Source: Gonatopus flavifemur (taxonomy: Eukaryota > Arthropoda > Insecta > Hymenoptera > Dryinidae). From it: DNA of 64,000 bases. Within the stretch, counting starts at the first letter, position 1. Each line of letters begins with the position of its first letter. A program made the position numbers and the translations under genes. Shown one piece after another: positions 33,818 to 46,921 of the stretch. The notes under the pieces were generated by a model. It made no database searches. It was not told the origin of the DNA and saw only the letters and a list, made by a program, of their open reading frames with translations. The stretch lies in assembly GCA_018340375.1 (NCBI GenBank), contig JAFFJZ010000052.1:806001-870000 (forward strand), written 5' to 3'.

Positions 33818-36800
33818 ATGTCTGCAACTCAAAGGTTCGTTAATCGTTGTTGTAACCCTTTGCACAAAATCCATCACAAATTCGAATCGAGTGATTTGAG
33901 AACTATTTCTCCAAATCTACAAAAAAAGTTTCCCAGTATCCTCCCCGGCGCAAAAGTGTGTAGGTTATGTAGAAAAGAAGCTGCTGCTTGTTCTGGAGAG
34001 AAGCCTCCAATTGATGCACAAGATGATTCGTTCGGTCATGTTTCACTCGAGGTATTGATATCATATTTTTAATTGCTAAAAAGACAATTTGTACATCACT
34101 GAAAATGAATAATACATTTATGTGAATTACAATTAATTACTACGATATGTTTCCCATAATTCAGGATGACGATGATGATGGTATTGATGAACATGGTAAT
34201 GACGATGATTACCAGCCATTAGAGAAGAAACCAAGAGATTGTAATATTGTGGAACATGAATCGGCTATGGAGGTTCTTGATCAAATTAAGCAGAAATATA
34301 AAACTCCCTCGAGTGCTTAAAAAGTATTACTCCTCACGCTTGCGCCAAAATCCTGAGGTCGGAAGAGACTTGCCGACGAGTTTGAGACTTCTGAACGCCA
34401 AGCTAGGAAAGCTATCGAACTGGTGAAAGAAAATGGTATTTTAACGTCACCATCTCTAAGGAAGGGTCATTCCTTAGTCAATAGTCGTTAGGCAATAGTC
34501 GTATAATGCCGGGCATGAAAGATTTTGTTTCAGTTAAAAAAGAAGACGGATCACGAGAGCATGTACAAAAGAGATTGATTCTGTGCAATCTTTCAGAGTT
34601 ATATTTTGCTCTCAAAAATCAGAATCCTACTGTTCCGGTCAGTCTCTCTACATCCTCGCAGCTTAGACCTCGTAATTGTGTACTCGCTGGTGCTAGTGGA
34701 ACGCATACTGTTTGCGTTTGTGCACGGAGAGAAGTATACGGTAACCATTACTAAGGAGAAGAGGAATGCGGTGACAGATATTCCAAAATTGTAATGAGTA
34801 CTATTCAAAATCGAAGAAAGTGCGATAAAATGTTTACGTTACCATGGGAACGATAGGTTAACATCGTAATGATCACTAAATCGCGAGTCAGCACTCAATT
34901 CCTATCCCAAAGTTGCGATGAGAACTAGAGCGAATGGTCATCAATCCCATACACTTTTCTCAGTGTGTCCATCACGAGAATGTCTATTTAATGCTTGATG
35001 TCATAGATATTCAAAAATCAACATCCGGTACGAACAATCCAATCGCCACTTATCATGATGCTCTCAAAATGTTTTTATGTCAGAATATATTGCCATGTGC
35101 TGAATGTTATCTCGACGAATGTTTATATGTCCTGGCAAAGAGGGTTTCCAGAATTTTTTACAAACAGTTTTCGAAGACGATTGCATCGACAAACTCGAAT
35201 ATCAAATTTGGCAACAGACTGATCGTAGCACTTTGCGTACTGAAGTTGCAGATGTAGAAGATTTTTTAGAAGAACTTTCTCGTTGCCTTTTGAAACTCAA
35301 ATTCCATTCATTCGTTGCGAAACAGCAGTCATCTTTTCTGAGAAATTTGATGGATAATTCACAAGGAGGAGAATTTTTAGTTTTATGTGATTTCGCGGAA
35401 AATTATGCTTTTGTAGCCCAGAATGATGCACAGGGTTTCCACTGGAACAACGACCAAACGACAATTTTCACCACTGTCATTTATTACAAACAAGGAAACG
35501 AACTCAGTCATCGGAGCATTGCTATTTTATCGGATAATTTGAATCACGATACAATCGCTGTGTACGAATTCCGAAAAATTATAATGGCGTACCTGAAAGA
35601 GCATTTTGAACCAAGAAAAATTTTCTGTTTTACGGATGGAGCATCTCAGCACTTCAAGAATAGATATAATTTTAAAAATCTTTTGTATCATGACAAGGGT
35701 TTTGGAATAGCAGCTGAATGGCATTTCCATGCGACCGCTCATGGAAAAGGCCCACGTGAAAATTTCTTGCTTGCGCCCATACTGACGATGGAAAATAGAT
35801 AGGCGCAATGCTGACATCCAAGGCTTGGAAATCTATATCGAGCCAACGTTGACTGACAAGTGGGATAATGTTGCACCAATGTTGGGAATCATAAGTCCCA
35901 ATGATCAATCCATCATTGGCTCAAGATTGTGCCAATCATGGTTCATCGTTGTCCCAATATCGTTTGGACAAAAGAAATTAACTTCATACAAATAATTTCA
36001 TAGCACGACTGAATATTAATCCAAACGTTGACAACGTTTAGAAGAAATGAGTACCCAATGCAGTGCCAAGCCTGGTCAAAGCTTGGCTCAGGCTAGCCAC
36101 GATCCTCAATTATACGTCTCCAATGTTGTGGAAATTTGAATCGTTTATAGAAACGAAACGAAAATTCAAACTCACAAAACCTGACAAATTATCGGTATTT
36201 ATCCCCAGATTTCAACTTCTTGAAATTGCAAACATAGTTTACAGTTGCACTGCAAGATTTTTTGGTCTATAATATCTGAATATTGTGTTATTCGAGTACT
36301 AATTCGTTTCAATAAACGATTCAAACTTCAGCAACATCGTCTCCATACAAAAATTCCCGCGTCCAATGTCAAAGCGCTATCCTTCGGTATTGTTTCCAAC
36401 GCTCGGTTCGTTTCTCGCAAGCGCTCAATGAACTATTCGGTTGATATATAAGCATCATATAACCTTCTGATTTGAAAATTGTTGTCTTCATCATAGGTCC
36501 TTCATCGATGGAGAGATTTTAGCTGTGCAGACCCATGGACTCGTGGACATCAGAATTTGAATTATACTTGATGTAATTGATTTGTAAGGTAACCAGTAAT
36601 CATTGAGTTATATTAAACTTATAAACACATCTTGTATTGGATTAATCAAATAAGTTTCTTCGTTTCAATGTATACAGAGATTCTCTGGCCCTGGTTGTAT
36701 AAAATATTTTAGGTTCGGGCTGTACTTCTTACCATGTGTGGAGGGGAAGCAATCGATGTCGGGAATATATGACTCTGAATCTTTATTATATTTTTGCAAT

Positions 36801-37616
36801 CGTTCAACATAGAGGTGAACATCGGCACAACATTGGCTCAACGTTGGCGCGGGATTGTCGCAACGTTGAATCAATTTTGGCCGAATATTGACTCAGTACT
36901 ATTATGGTATTGACTCAAATTTAGCAGTCAACATCATTTATGTGTAATGAATGATGGTAACTCCTTTAAATGCATAAAACATCTGACCATTGGCAGACCA
37001 TAAAAAAATTCGTCTATCAGTCTTGGTTCGTAATGAGTACAAGCATGATCCAATTTTGGATTTAGATCGAGCGACAAATTTTTTCAAGGGTTGCCAATGA
37101 TGGCTGATTTGACTGCCATAATCGTACCAATGTTGGTCCGTGATTGGCAGAATACATCAATGGAGCCTGTAACGATGTTATCATTCCAAGCTTGCACCTT
37201 GCTAACCGCCAAGGCTCGGCCAATCTTTGTCAGTGTTGCGCCATCCTAGTGCCAATCGTCAATTTTCACCTGGGGGGCCTTGTAACGGTATCGGTGGTAA
37301 TCTGAAACGACTAGCAGCTCGAGCGAGTCTTCAAGCGAGGTCTAAGCAGCAAATTTTAAATCCTGATGTGCTTTACGAATGGGCAAAGAGAAATCTATCA
37401 AAAACTGTTGTTTTTTTTAGTTCGAAGACAAATCATGAAATCACTGCTAAAAAGCTCAAAATTCGCTTCGAAACTGCAAAAACAATCCCAGGAACGCTCA
37501 AATATTATTGTTTCATCCCAACTTCGAACATGACTTCGCATTTACGAGTCTTTTCGTCATCATTGAATGTAGATGTTTTCCCGAAGATGAAGATTAAAAA
37601 AAATTTATACGAATAA
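33818..37616 (+). pseudogene. Element-1 gene: uncharacterised DDE/RNase-H-like protein (FTDGASQHFKN family), broken
   Basis: The segments in order are 33818-34051 (MSATQRFVNRCCNPL, a Cys-rich KVCRLCRK), then 34164-34480 after a normal intron (acidic DDDDDGIDEHGND; helical REMNANT with stops), 34505-34740 (MPGMKDFVSVKK, LCNLSELYFALK, CVLAGASGTHTVCVC), about 34945-35755 (CAECYLDECL; LVLCDFAENYAF; FCFTDGASQHFKN; EWHFHATAHGKG), and 37267-37616 (CNGIGGNLKRLAARAS). I recognise the motif set from many arthropod uncharacterised proteins. The DFAENY Asp, the TDGASQHFKN Asp and the HGKGPCNG region would fit an RNase-H-like catalytic core; that is inference. A stop in 34164-34480, a break near 34740-34945 and the insertion at 35753 make it dead. 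Confidence 0.75.
35753..37275. mobile_element. Non-autonomous element, about 1.5 kb, in the element-1 gene
   Basis: It starts cacgtgaaaatt and ends aattttcacctgggg, flanked by ggcc (35749-35752, 37276-37279). The inner ends pair imperfectly (gacgatgg..., ggcgcaa..ctgac). It is full of caatgttgg/caacgttg/ccaagcttgg phrases. It splits the coding sequence between HGKG and CNGIGG. The ggcc duplication is uncertain by one base. Confidence 0.7.
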
Positions 37617-38346
37617 CAAATTGCGCTGAATATATCACTTCGAGCAGAATAATTCCATATTTATTATATTATGTGTATTTATTCATGATTATGTTTCATA
37701 ATTTCAAAAGCTGTTATTTATAAAGTTTGATCATATAATGGTACGGTAAAATTGTATGAAATCATTGGCATGATTAAAAAATCATATTTTATTGAAAAAC
37801 AGGTCGTTTCACTTGTATTCCGCGTCAACGGTATGACGAACCGTATCAGGAGATAATGGGAATATGCGACACGCGCGCTTCAAACCATTGCGAATGCCAG
37901 ATAAAATTTTCTTCCCATAATTTGTCCTGCACGATTTTGAAGCTGAAGGATCCAGCTTTCAGATGAGCCAACTTGAAAAATTTTCAAAATTGTCGAAATT
38001 GAAAAAAAATGCAAAAATAACTTTAAACTCGCTAAATTTGTTGGAAACAATTTTTTCTCACAAAAACAGATTACGCCATTGTCAAGAACAGAAAAAAAGC
38101 TACGAAAAACAATATTCAAAATAAATTTATAAATAAATGTAATTTAAGAAATTATATCTTCAAAAGAGCTGATTAAACGAAATCTGTGAATTTTGGACCC
38201 CTGTAGTTTGATAACCAGAGGTGACAGAGCAAAATCCTTCATAGGATTAAAATTTACTAACCAGTAGGTATTACATTTCAGTGGAATTTCAGAAGGATTG
38301 AGGAGGTAAAAATTTTTGAGCTGGTACGCTTGAGAAATTTTGCCTC

Positions 38347-40010
38347 ATTTATCGTATATAAGTGTTCGAGTGATTATGAATATCAATATTTTTATAAGGT
38401 AACTGACCTCAATAGCTAACGCGACCTTTTCAGTTAACATTGAGATAATAAAACCTTTTTTACGAATAAGACGTGTTCAACTCAGGGCCATATTCAGGCT
38501 TAGGCTGTCGAGGCTGGAGCCTAGGGCAGCACATTGTGAGGGGAAGGCACACAGGAGTCATGCAATTTCCAAATTATATACCATTCATACACAATTATAT
38601 TCGATTCATGTATAACCCATATTGAATTATATATAAATTATATGTTATTTGGAAAATTTTTCCACTTGGGATATCACTCGCCCAATTTGATAACTTTCTT
38701 TTTAATATTCGTTCAAAGTGCTTGTGTTCTTGAATGTTCACTAATGGGGTCAGTTACCTTAGATATCGTGCATCTCCAAACAGAAGTTCATTTGAGGCAT
38801 GCTTGTGCTGTGTGGAACCGAATACGATTTCCAGAAAATAAGCAACGACTGCTCGTGATGATGGGAACGAATGATAGGAAATTAACAGAGATAAATAATG
38901 TGTGTGACAATCAAAACTTATGTTGCTATACTGGGGAGCAACCACTGACCAAACTGCTATAGCACTGAATGTAGTACATTACTGAGATTTTGAATGGAAT
39001 AAGTTCCTGATGTAAACGTCAGAGCGACTCATCAAATCAGAGATATCAATCGTACGGAATAACTAAGTCAGTTTAAGCGTTCTTTTCGTAGAATAAATTC
39101 AATGAGGTGGATAGTTTCGAATCTCTTCTGATATACAAAAGTTTTTTTCTCAATTACGGCTTCACATTTCAGCTCAGATGTAAAGTTGCCATAGAAATTG
39201 AAATTTCAGAAAAGCTAATTGGGTTCCTAATCGAATTCATGGAATATTTCATCTCTTCCTGTTTGTAGATGATGCCATCGATGACTAAGTCTTGTGAGGA
39301 ATGGTTCCAAATTTTTGGGGGTTCATTTATGGTCACAGGATTTGAATAAGTCACCTTCAAAAAGAGAAGGTTGATGAATGAATATATTGATCACCAATTT
39401 CTCTAACAATGGTCCCTCGATTCTGAAAGTTCAATTTTCTATTCGCAACAGAATTGCCAATGAATTAAAAAATATTCAAAAATTTCCTCCAAACTTCTGC
39501 ACAATCTTTTGTACTGTTCGTGACAATTGTAGAGTTCATCCACTTTTGGATAAATTTTCGAAGGCATACTACAGTGAAAAACACATTCGAAATGCAAATC
39601 AAAGAATTCAGGAACAATTTTAGGTTCTTTTCTCAGTACAGTCTTAGCTAAGAGTGTGAAAAAGACGTGTCTATATCAAAGGGGTGTGAAAATTACGAGA
39701 GAAATATGCACCTCTTATAATAAAAAAGTATCAAACACAGTCAGTAACAAATTCACTGAATGGATGAATGGAAAAACAGAGAGCAAGCAGTTGCGCGAAA
39801 CCTATAAAATATTGCAGATTTGTGGACATATGTGAATGAAGATGGACAGAATTGAGGAAAAGGAGAATGAATTTTATTTCAGACAGTCGACGAATAAGAT
39901 AACGCGATCTGAGTTGACTGTAAAAATAATTAGTGCCCCAACTAACACTTATTGAATGAATCGCTTGTTGTCAGAGTATATAATTTGATAATGGCGTGTA
40001 ATTTCACAGT
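38347..40010. other. Mostly unassigned, weak open frames
   Basis: A frame at 38642-38962 starts with a hydrophobic stretch (LITFFLIFVQSACVL), and one at 39378-39623 (VQFSIRNRIANELKNIQKF) could be exons. Neither has clear splice sites on both sides or a known domain. Confidence 0.35.
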
Positions 40011-40457
40011 AGGGTGAAAGATGAACAGAAGACTGTGATTGCACATTTTTCGAGTTCCAATGGCGAAGTTCTCCAAGTTCTCCACGTTCTTGGGAGCGAT
40101 GAAGTTACGTATTTACATACATTTATTCACCACCTTGATTGTAAAACATTCTTCGAAGGTATGAAATCATCAACCATGAAATCCCATAAAAATCCGCAAT
40201 ACACTGAGAGATGTAAAAGATTATCCTGTGAAATCGACTTCATTGGAGTTGTTGCTTCGTCTTCTCACATTTTTACAAAGATTCAATTGCATTTGAACGA
40301 TCCTATTCGAATTGCAACAAGAAAGAGACATATTCTTCTCTTCTCATTATTTTCGATCAACAACTACCCAACGACTGGAATTGTTCGAATTGACTATGAA
40401 AACAAATCGAGTGAAATCGGTATTACCGGTTCAAGTTTATCAATATACCTCAATTGA
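40011..40457 (+). CDS. Orphan exon-like frame, about 147 codons
   Basis: A good acceptor (aatttcacag, AG at 40008-40009) precedes the frame, which begins RVKDEQKTVIAHFSS in a phase that needs two bases from an earlier exon. It ends at a TGA at 40455. The amino acid composition is ordinary, with no low-complexity bias, and the frame holds a patterned stretch (CEIDFIGVVASSSHIFTKIQ). I do not recognise the family. An upstream exon could not be placed. It could be the last exon of a host gene or a chance frame; the neighbourhood has no related element. Confidence 0.3.
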   Translation, partial: RVKDEQKTVIAHFSSSNGEVLQVLHVLGSDEVTYLHTFIHHLDCKTFFEGMKSSTMKSHKNPQYTERCKRLSCEIDFIGVVASSSHIFTKIQLHLNDPIRIATRKRHILLFSLFSINNYPTTGIVRIDYENKSSEIGITGSSLSIYLN

Positions 40458-41431
40458 ACGCCAGGATCAAGCATGTGATGATTAGATTAATGAAAAACAA
40501 AAATCCGAACATTCCACTCAATACTCATTCACTCTTCCCACATCAAAATTCAGATTTCACAAGAAATTTCATGAACTTCATTTGAAATGAATGCTATCTT
40601 CCCACGTGGAACAAAAAAAAATTCACAAAATACACCAATGAAAGTACCGTACTGAATCTCGTCTCACCTGGTTGTTCCGCACATTTCGTCTTGTTTGTTG
40701 TCCCTCACCCGACAATCAGGTGTTTGTCTTTTTTCACCCCTTCTTGTCAACCGGTGTCGAGCGACCGGTAAAATATTCACGTATGAAAATTGAAGAGCAA
40801 GCACACAAAACTGTATCGTCCTTGAAGCTCGAACTGCGAGTACGCACTTGACCAGCGCGCGTCGTCAACTGAAGTAAAACCGCAGGAGTACAAGTTAAGT
40901 GGCCCCACGAAGCGCGTCGACAATCGTCGAGCCTGACCGAAGTTGTGCTTTCGAACCGCTGGTTCATCATTCACCGTATATCCTTTCGAGACGTTTCGTA
41001 GTTGGTCCTGCTCGAAAGGATCTCTTTCTCTCACGTGCTGAATTTCATGATATCATAACTTTGTATAAACTTTGGAACTGGGACATTGAACTGTTAAAAA
41101 TTCTAGTAGTCCCTTCAACGCAAGATCATTCAAGTTGATCTGAAGAATCGAAGGATTTCAATTACAAAAAACAGAGCTCTCAATCAATGCAAATAAATGA
41201 CAATCGGGGAATGGAGGATGAGTGAACGACATATGCACCACTGCAGACATTGATTATGTTATACTTGAAGACTAATCGCACCAATGGAGCATTGAGCTGC
41301 TGGTGATGTGATGGCATACGGGGGATGATATATTTATTCAATCATGTGTGGTGTTCTTTCCCAAACAAAATAAACATGTACGGAGGGTACCAATGGATTA
41401 TTACAGTACATAGCTACGCGATGTGCCAATT
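40458..41431. other. No gene; includes a CpG-rich island (about 40730-41035)
   Basis: Within AT-rich surroundings, about 40730-41035 is rich in CG dinucleotides (gcgcgcgtcgtc, cgaagcgcgtcgacaatcgtcgagc). The open frames on both strands there (40777-41034 minus, 40899-41138 plus) are explained by base composition. A promoter or 5' exon of an unseen gene is possible. Confidence 0.35.
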
Positions 41432-42828
41432 GAGAGTTTCCATGCAATAACCACTTGGGCACTCGAGAAGGAGTAAAAGCGGTTGCGTCGAGGGTCGGAG
41501 AAAAGTCGGAATTTCGGAAATCTAAAAATACTGGGTGATAGGGCTTTAAAATTGAATATCAGTAGCTGCATACCACTTTTTTCTGGGATCGATAGTTTTC
41601 TGGAAAAAAATGAAGACTTCCTTATTTTTTCGCACCAAAAGTCAATGTTTTTGAACATTAAACTCGTTTCCATTTGGCCATTTTTCGATGTATCGAAATA
41701 ACCCTTGTGGATTTGGATTCGTGCGACTTCCTCGGAGACAACAATGCCGTGAAAGTTTGTGAAAATCAATAACGAATGCATAAATTCTTAATTCGGAGTC
41801 AAAATCACCTCTCTCATGCTGTACATCAAAGAAGTGGGAGAGGGAGTATGAGCTACAAAAAACTTCCAGCGACAAAGTTGTTCGCTAGGGTGTGGACAAA
41901 CGTTTTGAGAAGTTGCAGATCGATTGGACTGTTTTTCCGCAAAATACAGCGATTTCTTGATCCGCGCGCAACAAAAATTCTTCCTGATTTTGCGAATTTT
42001 TGATGAATGAGACTCATGTTTTTTGGGTCGGACAATTTAAATATCGAACTATTTTTGCAAGATCCATTTGTGATTTCTTTCAGATAAGCAATTATCCGAA
42101 TGGACGGTATGAACAATCGAAGTTTTTATTTGAAAGAAATTACTAACGGCCCTTGTGAAATTAGTTCGATATTCGAACTCTCCAAGCCAAAAAACTTAAA
42201 CCATGTTGGGAATATTGAGTGAATACAATTCTTCCCACAACCCCTGATATTCAGCCGCTAAACGTTTCAAAATCATGAGGAATTTTTGTTGCGCGCGGAT
42301 CAAGAAATCGCTGTATTTTGCGGAAAAACAGTCCAATCGATTTGCAACTTCCCAAAACGTTTGCCCACACCCTAGCGAACAACTTTGTCGCTGGAAGTTT
42401 TTCGTAGCTCATACTCCCTCTCCCACTTCTTTGATGCAAAGCATGAGAGAGGTGATTTTCACTCCGAATGAAGAATTTATGCATTCGTTATTGATTTTCA
42501 CAAACTTTGGCAGCATTGTTATCTCCGAGGAAGTCGCACGAATCCAAATCCACAAGGTTTATTTCGATACATCGAAAAATGGCCAAATGGGAACGAGTTT
42601 AATGGTCAAAAACATTGATTTTTGGTGCGAAAAAATAAGGAAGTCTTCATTTTTTTCCAGAAAACTATCGATCCCAGGAAAAAATGGTATGCAGCTACTG
42701 ATATTCAATTTTAAAGCCCTATCACCCAGTATTTTTAGATTTTCGGAATTCCGACTTTTCTTCGACCCTCGACATAACCGCTTCTCCCGATTCCCGAGTG
42801 CCCAAGTGGTTATTGCATGGGGACCCTC
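41432..42828. mobile_element. 1.4-kb palindromic relative of element 2, AATT duplication
   Basis: Left gagagtttccatgcaataacc, right (reversed) gagggtccccatgcaataacc. AATT lies outside each end (41428-41431, 42829-42832). The arms of about 650 bases run 41432-42085 and 42130-42828 with almost no spacer. Internal phrases (ctgggtgata, aacttccagc.acaaagttgttcg, cagcgatttctt.at..gcgcgcaac) match the terminal repeats of element 2 at 48158, so this is a two-arm deletion derivative without a gene. Confidence 0.88.
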
Positions 42829-45800
42829 AATTGAGGATATTCAATTCTTGTTCAAGTGATGTTCAATTACAGTGTCACACAGACGATTTCATCACTTTTG
42901 ACATCCTTCAATTAAAATACGAGCTGTTGGATGTCGGATGAAAAGTGAGATTCGCGAATGTGACAATACTTCTGAGTATGAGGTTATGTCATTTGATATT
43001 GTATATGCAGACGAAAGGGATTGAGTGAGAGTTTCAAGGTTCGTGTCAAGGTTCACTCTGCATTCAAGATTAAAATGATTCACGATAACTCTGGTTTCCA
43101 TTATGAAATACTTGTTCATGCTATCCTCTGTGGAAAAACCCCGCATGGAGAAAATTTTGTAGTAAAAATTATTATATTCATATCGTAGGCGTGGGATATA
43201 CTTTATTGTGATGGAAAGAACCATGAGTACACTGAGAGAGATAAGAGAGAGAAATTACAGCTCAAGTAGCAACCGAACGTTGTATATGTACTATGAATGT
43301 TCATAGTATATCTAGATATACTATGAACGTGCATAGTATATATGCAACATTCTGATGCTACTAGGGAGTATATATTGTAACTTATGGCTCAATACAAACT
43401 TTTTTGCAAATACAGCAGAGAAATTCATAATTCTTCATATCATAGAATGTAATAATGAGATTGTAGTATATAGTATGAAAAATTATATTTTTTTCGGAAT
43501 ATATCACCGATAAAATTCTTCACTTCTAATAATCAGTTTCATATTTAAAGATTGAGAGTAACAACGATAATATTAGACATTCAGAAGTGTGAATATTGCG
43601 TTATGAACACGATAATATGAATTGCGTATGTTCGTCCTGCAACTTTTAAATATTTTCTATCGATGCTAAGTACTCGTTAGCAATTACGTTTTCGTGGTGT
43701 ATTGTGTTCAACTTTGTAGGTAAGTTCTACAGTGTTTACTGGTTACCGACTGATTCCAATGCAGCCTTGTTAGAGTTACATTTTTTGGTCGTTAACGGCT
43801 GTTTGAAAACATCAACGCTTGCACATAGAAAAAACGAACAGCTTTCAACGTTTCAAGCATTCATCATGTTATCTCAAAAACATGTATAAGATGTCCAAAA
43901 CTCAAAAATTAGAGAATTTTGTTCATATCTCTCACAGAACATAATGAACGTTTGAAATGTTAAGGGGAGGAATATTTACTGGGCACTACACAAGGTGGTT
44001 GGAAATTTCGGACTGTACTCCACGTGCATAATCTTCAGGAGAAGAATGAAAAAATTTTTCTTTGAGCATAATGTTGTGATGAGCAGAATTTTTGAGTTAT
44101 GAACGGAATAAGGTGATCATTCATGTAGCGAGTACGTCGGCTTCTTCAATGATCGAACATTATACTTATGTAGTGGTTACTTGATTAACCATACAGCAGA
44201 AATTTTGCTTCATCTAAAAGATTCCTACTGGATGTGTGAAAGATGTAACAGCTTAGACTGGCGCTGAGATGTCTCCGTTTAAGGAATCTGGAAGAGAGAT
44301 CTGAAGATCTTCTAGATTTCTTGAATTGAGGCATCTTAAAGGTAGTGAAAACTGTTGCATGAAACATTCTTTAAACATACAGTAGAAATTTTTTAGACAA
44401 AGCAAAATTTTTTCTGTGAAGGTAACTCAAGTCAGCTCTAAGACTGAGCATTTCACAAGATTTTATTCCAATAAAAGAAACTCCAAAATAGTAAAAGAAT
44501 AACGCCAAGCACATGAAAATGATCAATATCTACAAAAACAAATCTATAAACCTATTCTCAACAGAAATTTCATTACATTCAAAAATTCGATGCGATACAA
44601 CAGGATATGTACCATCTGAAAAAAAAGATGCGAAATCAATAAGAGCTGCCGAATACATTTGGTTATCCAAGTGGTATGTAAACGATGCTTTGTTTATTGT
44701 AACTCAAACTGTTTTCAATTCTATTCGAAGTGATTCATGATCTTTGAAACACATCATTGTATTCAAAATGAGCATAAAGTGGATTGGAAGAAAAATTAGG
44801 TTCAATCATTAGGCATACAAGAAACACCTCTGACTTATTCTGACCCAAACGTGTTGGTCGTACATTAATGGATTCCTGTCGATTTTCTGCACCATTTTGT
44901 CACAGCTACTATAAGATTTCTATTGGATTTTATGAAAAATTCAACATTATTGGTTTTTATATTATGAAAAAAATACACTGATGAACAAAAAGTTTTCATC
45001 AGAAAACCATGTCGTTCTGTTGAAGCATTTACGGGAATCTATTGGAATATATTGGGCTTTTTCAATGATATTTCTTTTGTTTGTTGATAAGGATTTCTCT
45101 CAAAAAAGTTTCTCTCACCTTCTCACTTTTGTAGAACATCTTTGTTTCTTCTTTGATGTTTCTTCCCTTTTCCTTACCTTTTTCTGAAACATAGAAAAAA
45201 AAGTATGGAAATTTCACAAGCTCGAGGAAATGGATAACTGAGTATACACTGTTAGGAATTTCTTGAAATTCCATGTACTTTTCATGTACATATGTGAATG
45301 AAAATTCAATTTTTGTAAACTGAAATAGGAATCCAAATACATGTTATTGAGTTTTCGAGTTATTGTGCATAAAAATTGAAATTAATGTACAGGTGATTGA
45401 AAAAACTTGGAAAAATTTAATCCATTATAATAACATAATAATATCATTTTGATATCATTATAATTGTAATCAAATCAGAGCTGTACTGGTATCCAACTGA
45501 AAATAACCAAAGTGATCCAAGTTGATTTGCATTTGAAAAAAAATCTGAAAATGCTCATATCTCAAGAACTAATCTTCAAAAAACCGGAAATTCTTGCATT
45601 ATGGCCGCAGAATACGCCCTTGAAATACAATTTTTCTCACTTGGGTCACCCTGTATACTAACGCTTTGACGAAGTCATCCACGTATCCACTTCAACTATG
45701 TATTAATTAGATCACACGATTTGTTCAGTGTTTCTACATCATAAGTACATCTTGATTCACAAATTTGAAGAATGAACGCAAGGTGATATAGGCAGAAAAA

Positions 45801-46104
45801 TGCACCCGTCCGCGTAAGTGGCGGTGGCTAGAGTAATAGGGCTGTGGCATCCGGTTCCGACGCCCCGCGTCCAAATCTTGTGAAGGTGATTTTTTTTTTC
45901 AACGATCTTGAACATGTGCATGAAATTTGAATAACTTGTTATTGAATTTTCAATCATGATTTCTCTCAACAACCATGAACATGTGCATGAAATCTAAAGA
46001 ACTGATTATTGGATTTTCAATACTACTGTACATTATTTTTCATCTACGTGAGTGGAAATTGCTTCCATTACTTGTGATTGAAAATTTAATCAGAAATTTA
46101 TAAC
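42829..46104. other. AT-rich, no supported gene
   Basis: Frames at 42892-43224 (minus), 43704-43889 and 44513-44740 (plus) lack splice and domain support. A small palindrome of catagtatatctagatatactatg lies near 43301. Confidence 0.5.
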
Positions 46105-46702
46105 AGTGTAGCATATGAGAATCCCAAATGAATTATAAAAACAGAACTGTTTGAGAACTTTTGTTAGATTACAACGTTTTCTTAGGAGTTTCAAAAAGTT
46201 GAAAGTTTCTTGAAGGTTCAAAGAATTCCAAAAAGAATTCGATGTGTCAAACATTTGCGAGTTCCGTAAAAATCCCCAAAGAAGTCTCAGAATGTCAAGA
46301 GAACGCATCCCAGACAACACAAGAGTCCTCGTGAAGAGTTCCCGTTTTGCGACCAACAATGAGTTCAATATGAATCAAAATGAACTCTTGATGAACAACT
46401 TGATGTTCAGAAAGAACTTATATCGAATTTCAATAATGAATTGTTCGGGCATTGAATATGTTTTCATTATGAATCCATTGAATTCATGTTGGATTCATTT
46501 TCAGTCGCATAACGGGGACTATTCAAGAGGTCTTAGAGAAGTCTTCATAAATTCAAATTGATCATTTGTGTTGGCTGGGATGAATGTCGGAGGAATCGAT
46601 TTCTTTTAAAACTCTCTAAGAACTCTTTGTATTCTATAGGAATTTTTAAAAAGTTCTGTTTTCAGAATTCATTTAGGATTCTTATGTGTCACCTGGGGAA
46701 GG
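46105..46702. repeat. Imperfect inverted repeat, MITE-like
   Basis: Outer arms atgagaatcccaaatgaatt...aaaacagaact and, reversed, ataagaatcctaaatgaatt...aaaacagaact. The interior is rich in gaattc-like and gaactc phrases. The centre carries a frame (46244-46561) made of repeated NN/MN codons. Ends are approximate. Confidence 0.55.
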
Positions 46703-46921
46703 GAAACTTCACTACGGGTTTTTGGTAAAAAGTTATTGATATAATGTAGGTTTTGCCGAGGGGTCCAGATTCGTCCCTACGTCACTGAGAACATCAATGA
46801 AATTACATCGAAACAAAAAGACTAACGAGTTTGAAATTGAATCTCAGATAACAGATGCTTTTTTTTCAAATTGTGAATTTAGTGTACGAAAGGAAAACAT
46901 CGTTATTCATTTCATTTTCAG

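Larger units (their letters stand above)
28763..38346 (+). mobile_element. Element 1: long-TIR DNA transposon with an uncharacterised DDE-like gene, ATTT duplication
   Basis: The ends are ggggcagaatttctcaagcg (28763) and, reversed, gaggcaaaatttctcaagcg (ending 38346). ATTT lies outside both ends (28759-28762, 38347-38350). The terminal inverted repeats are about 700 bases long: left 28763-29280 continuing at 33218-33413, right about 37643-38346. The left repeat is split by a 3.9-kb foldback, and the gene is split by a 1.5-kb element. Without these the transposon is about 4.1 kb with one gene, at 33818-37616. The gene product has motifs suggesting a transposase. Confidence 0.82.

Noticed and set aside
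42275..42859. Open frame of 194 codons
   Set aside because: It lies in the arm of the 1.4-kb palindromic element, and a near copy is present in inverted order at 41401-41875.
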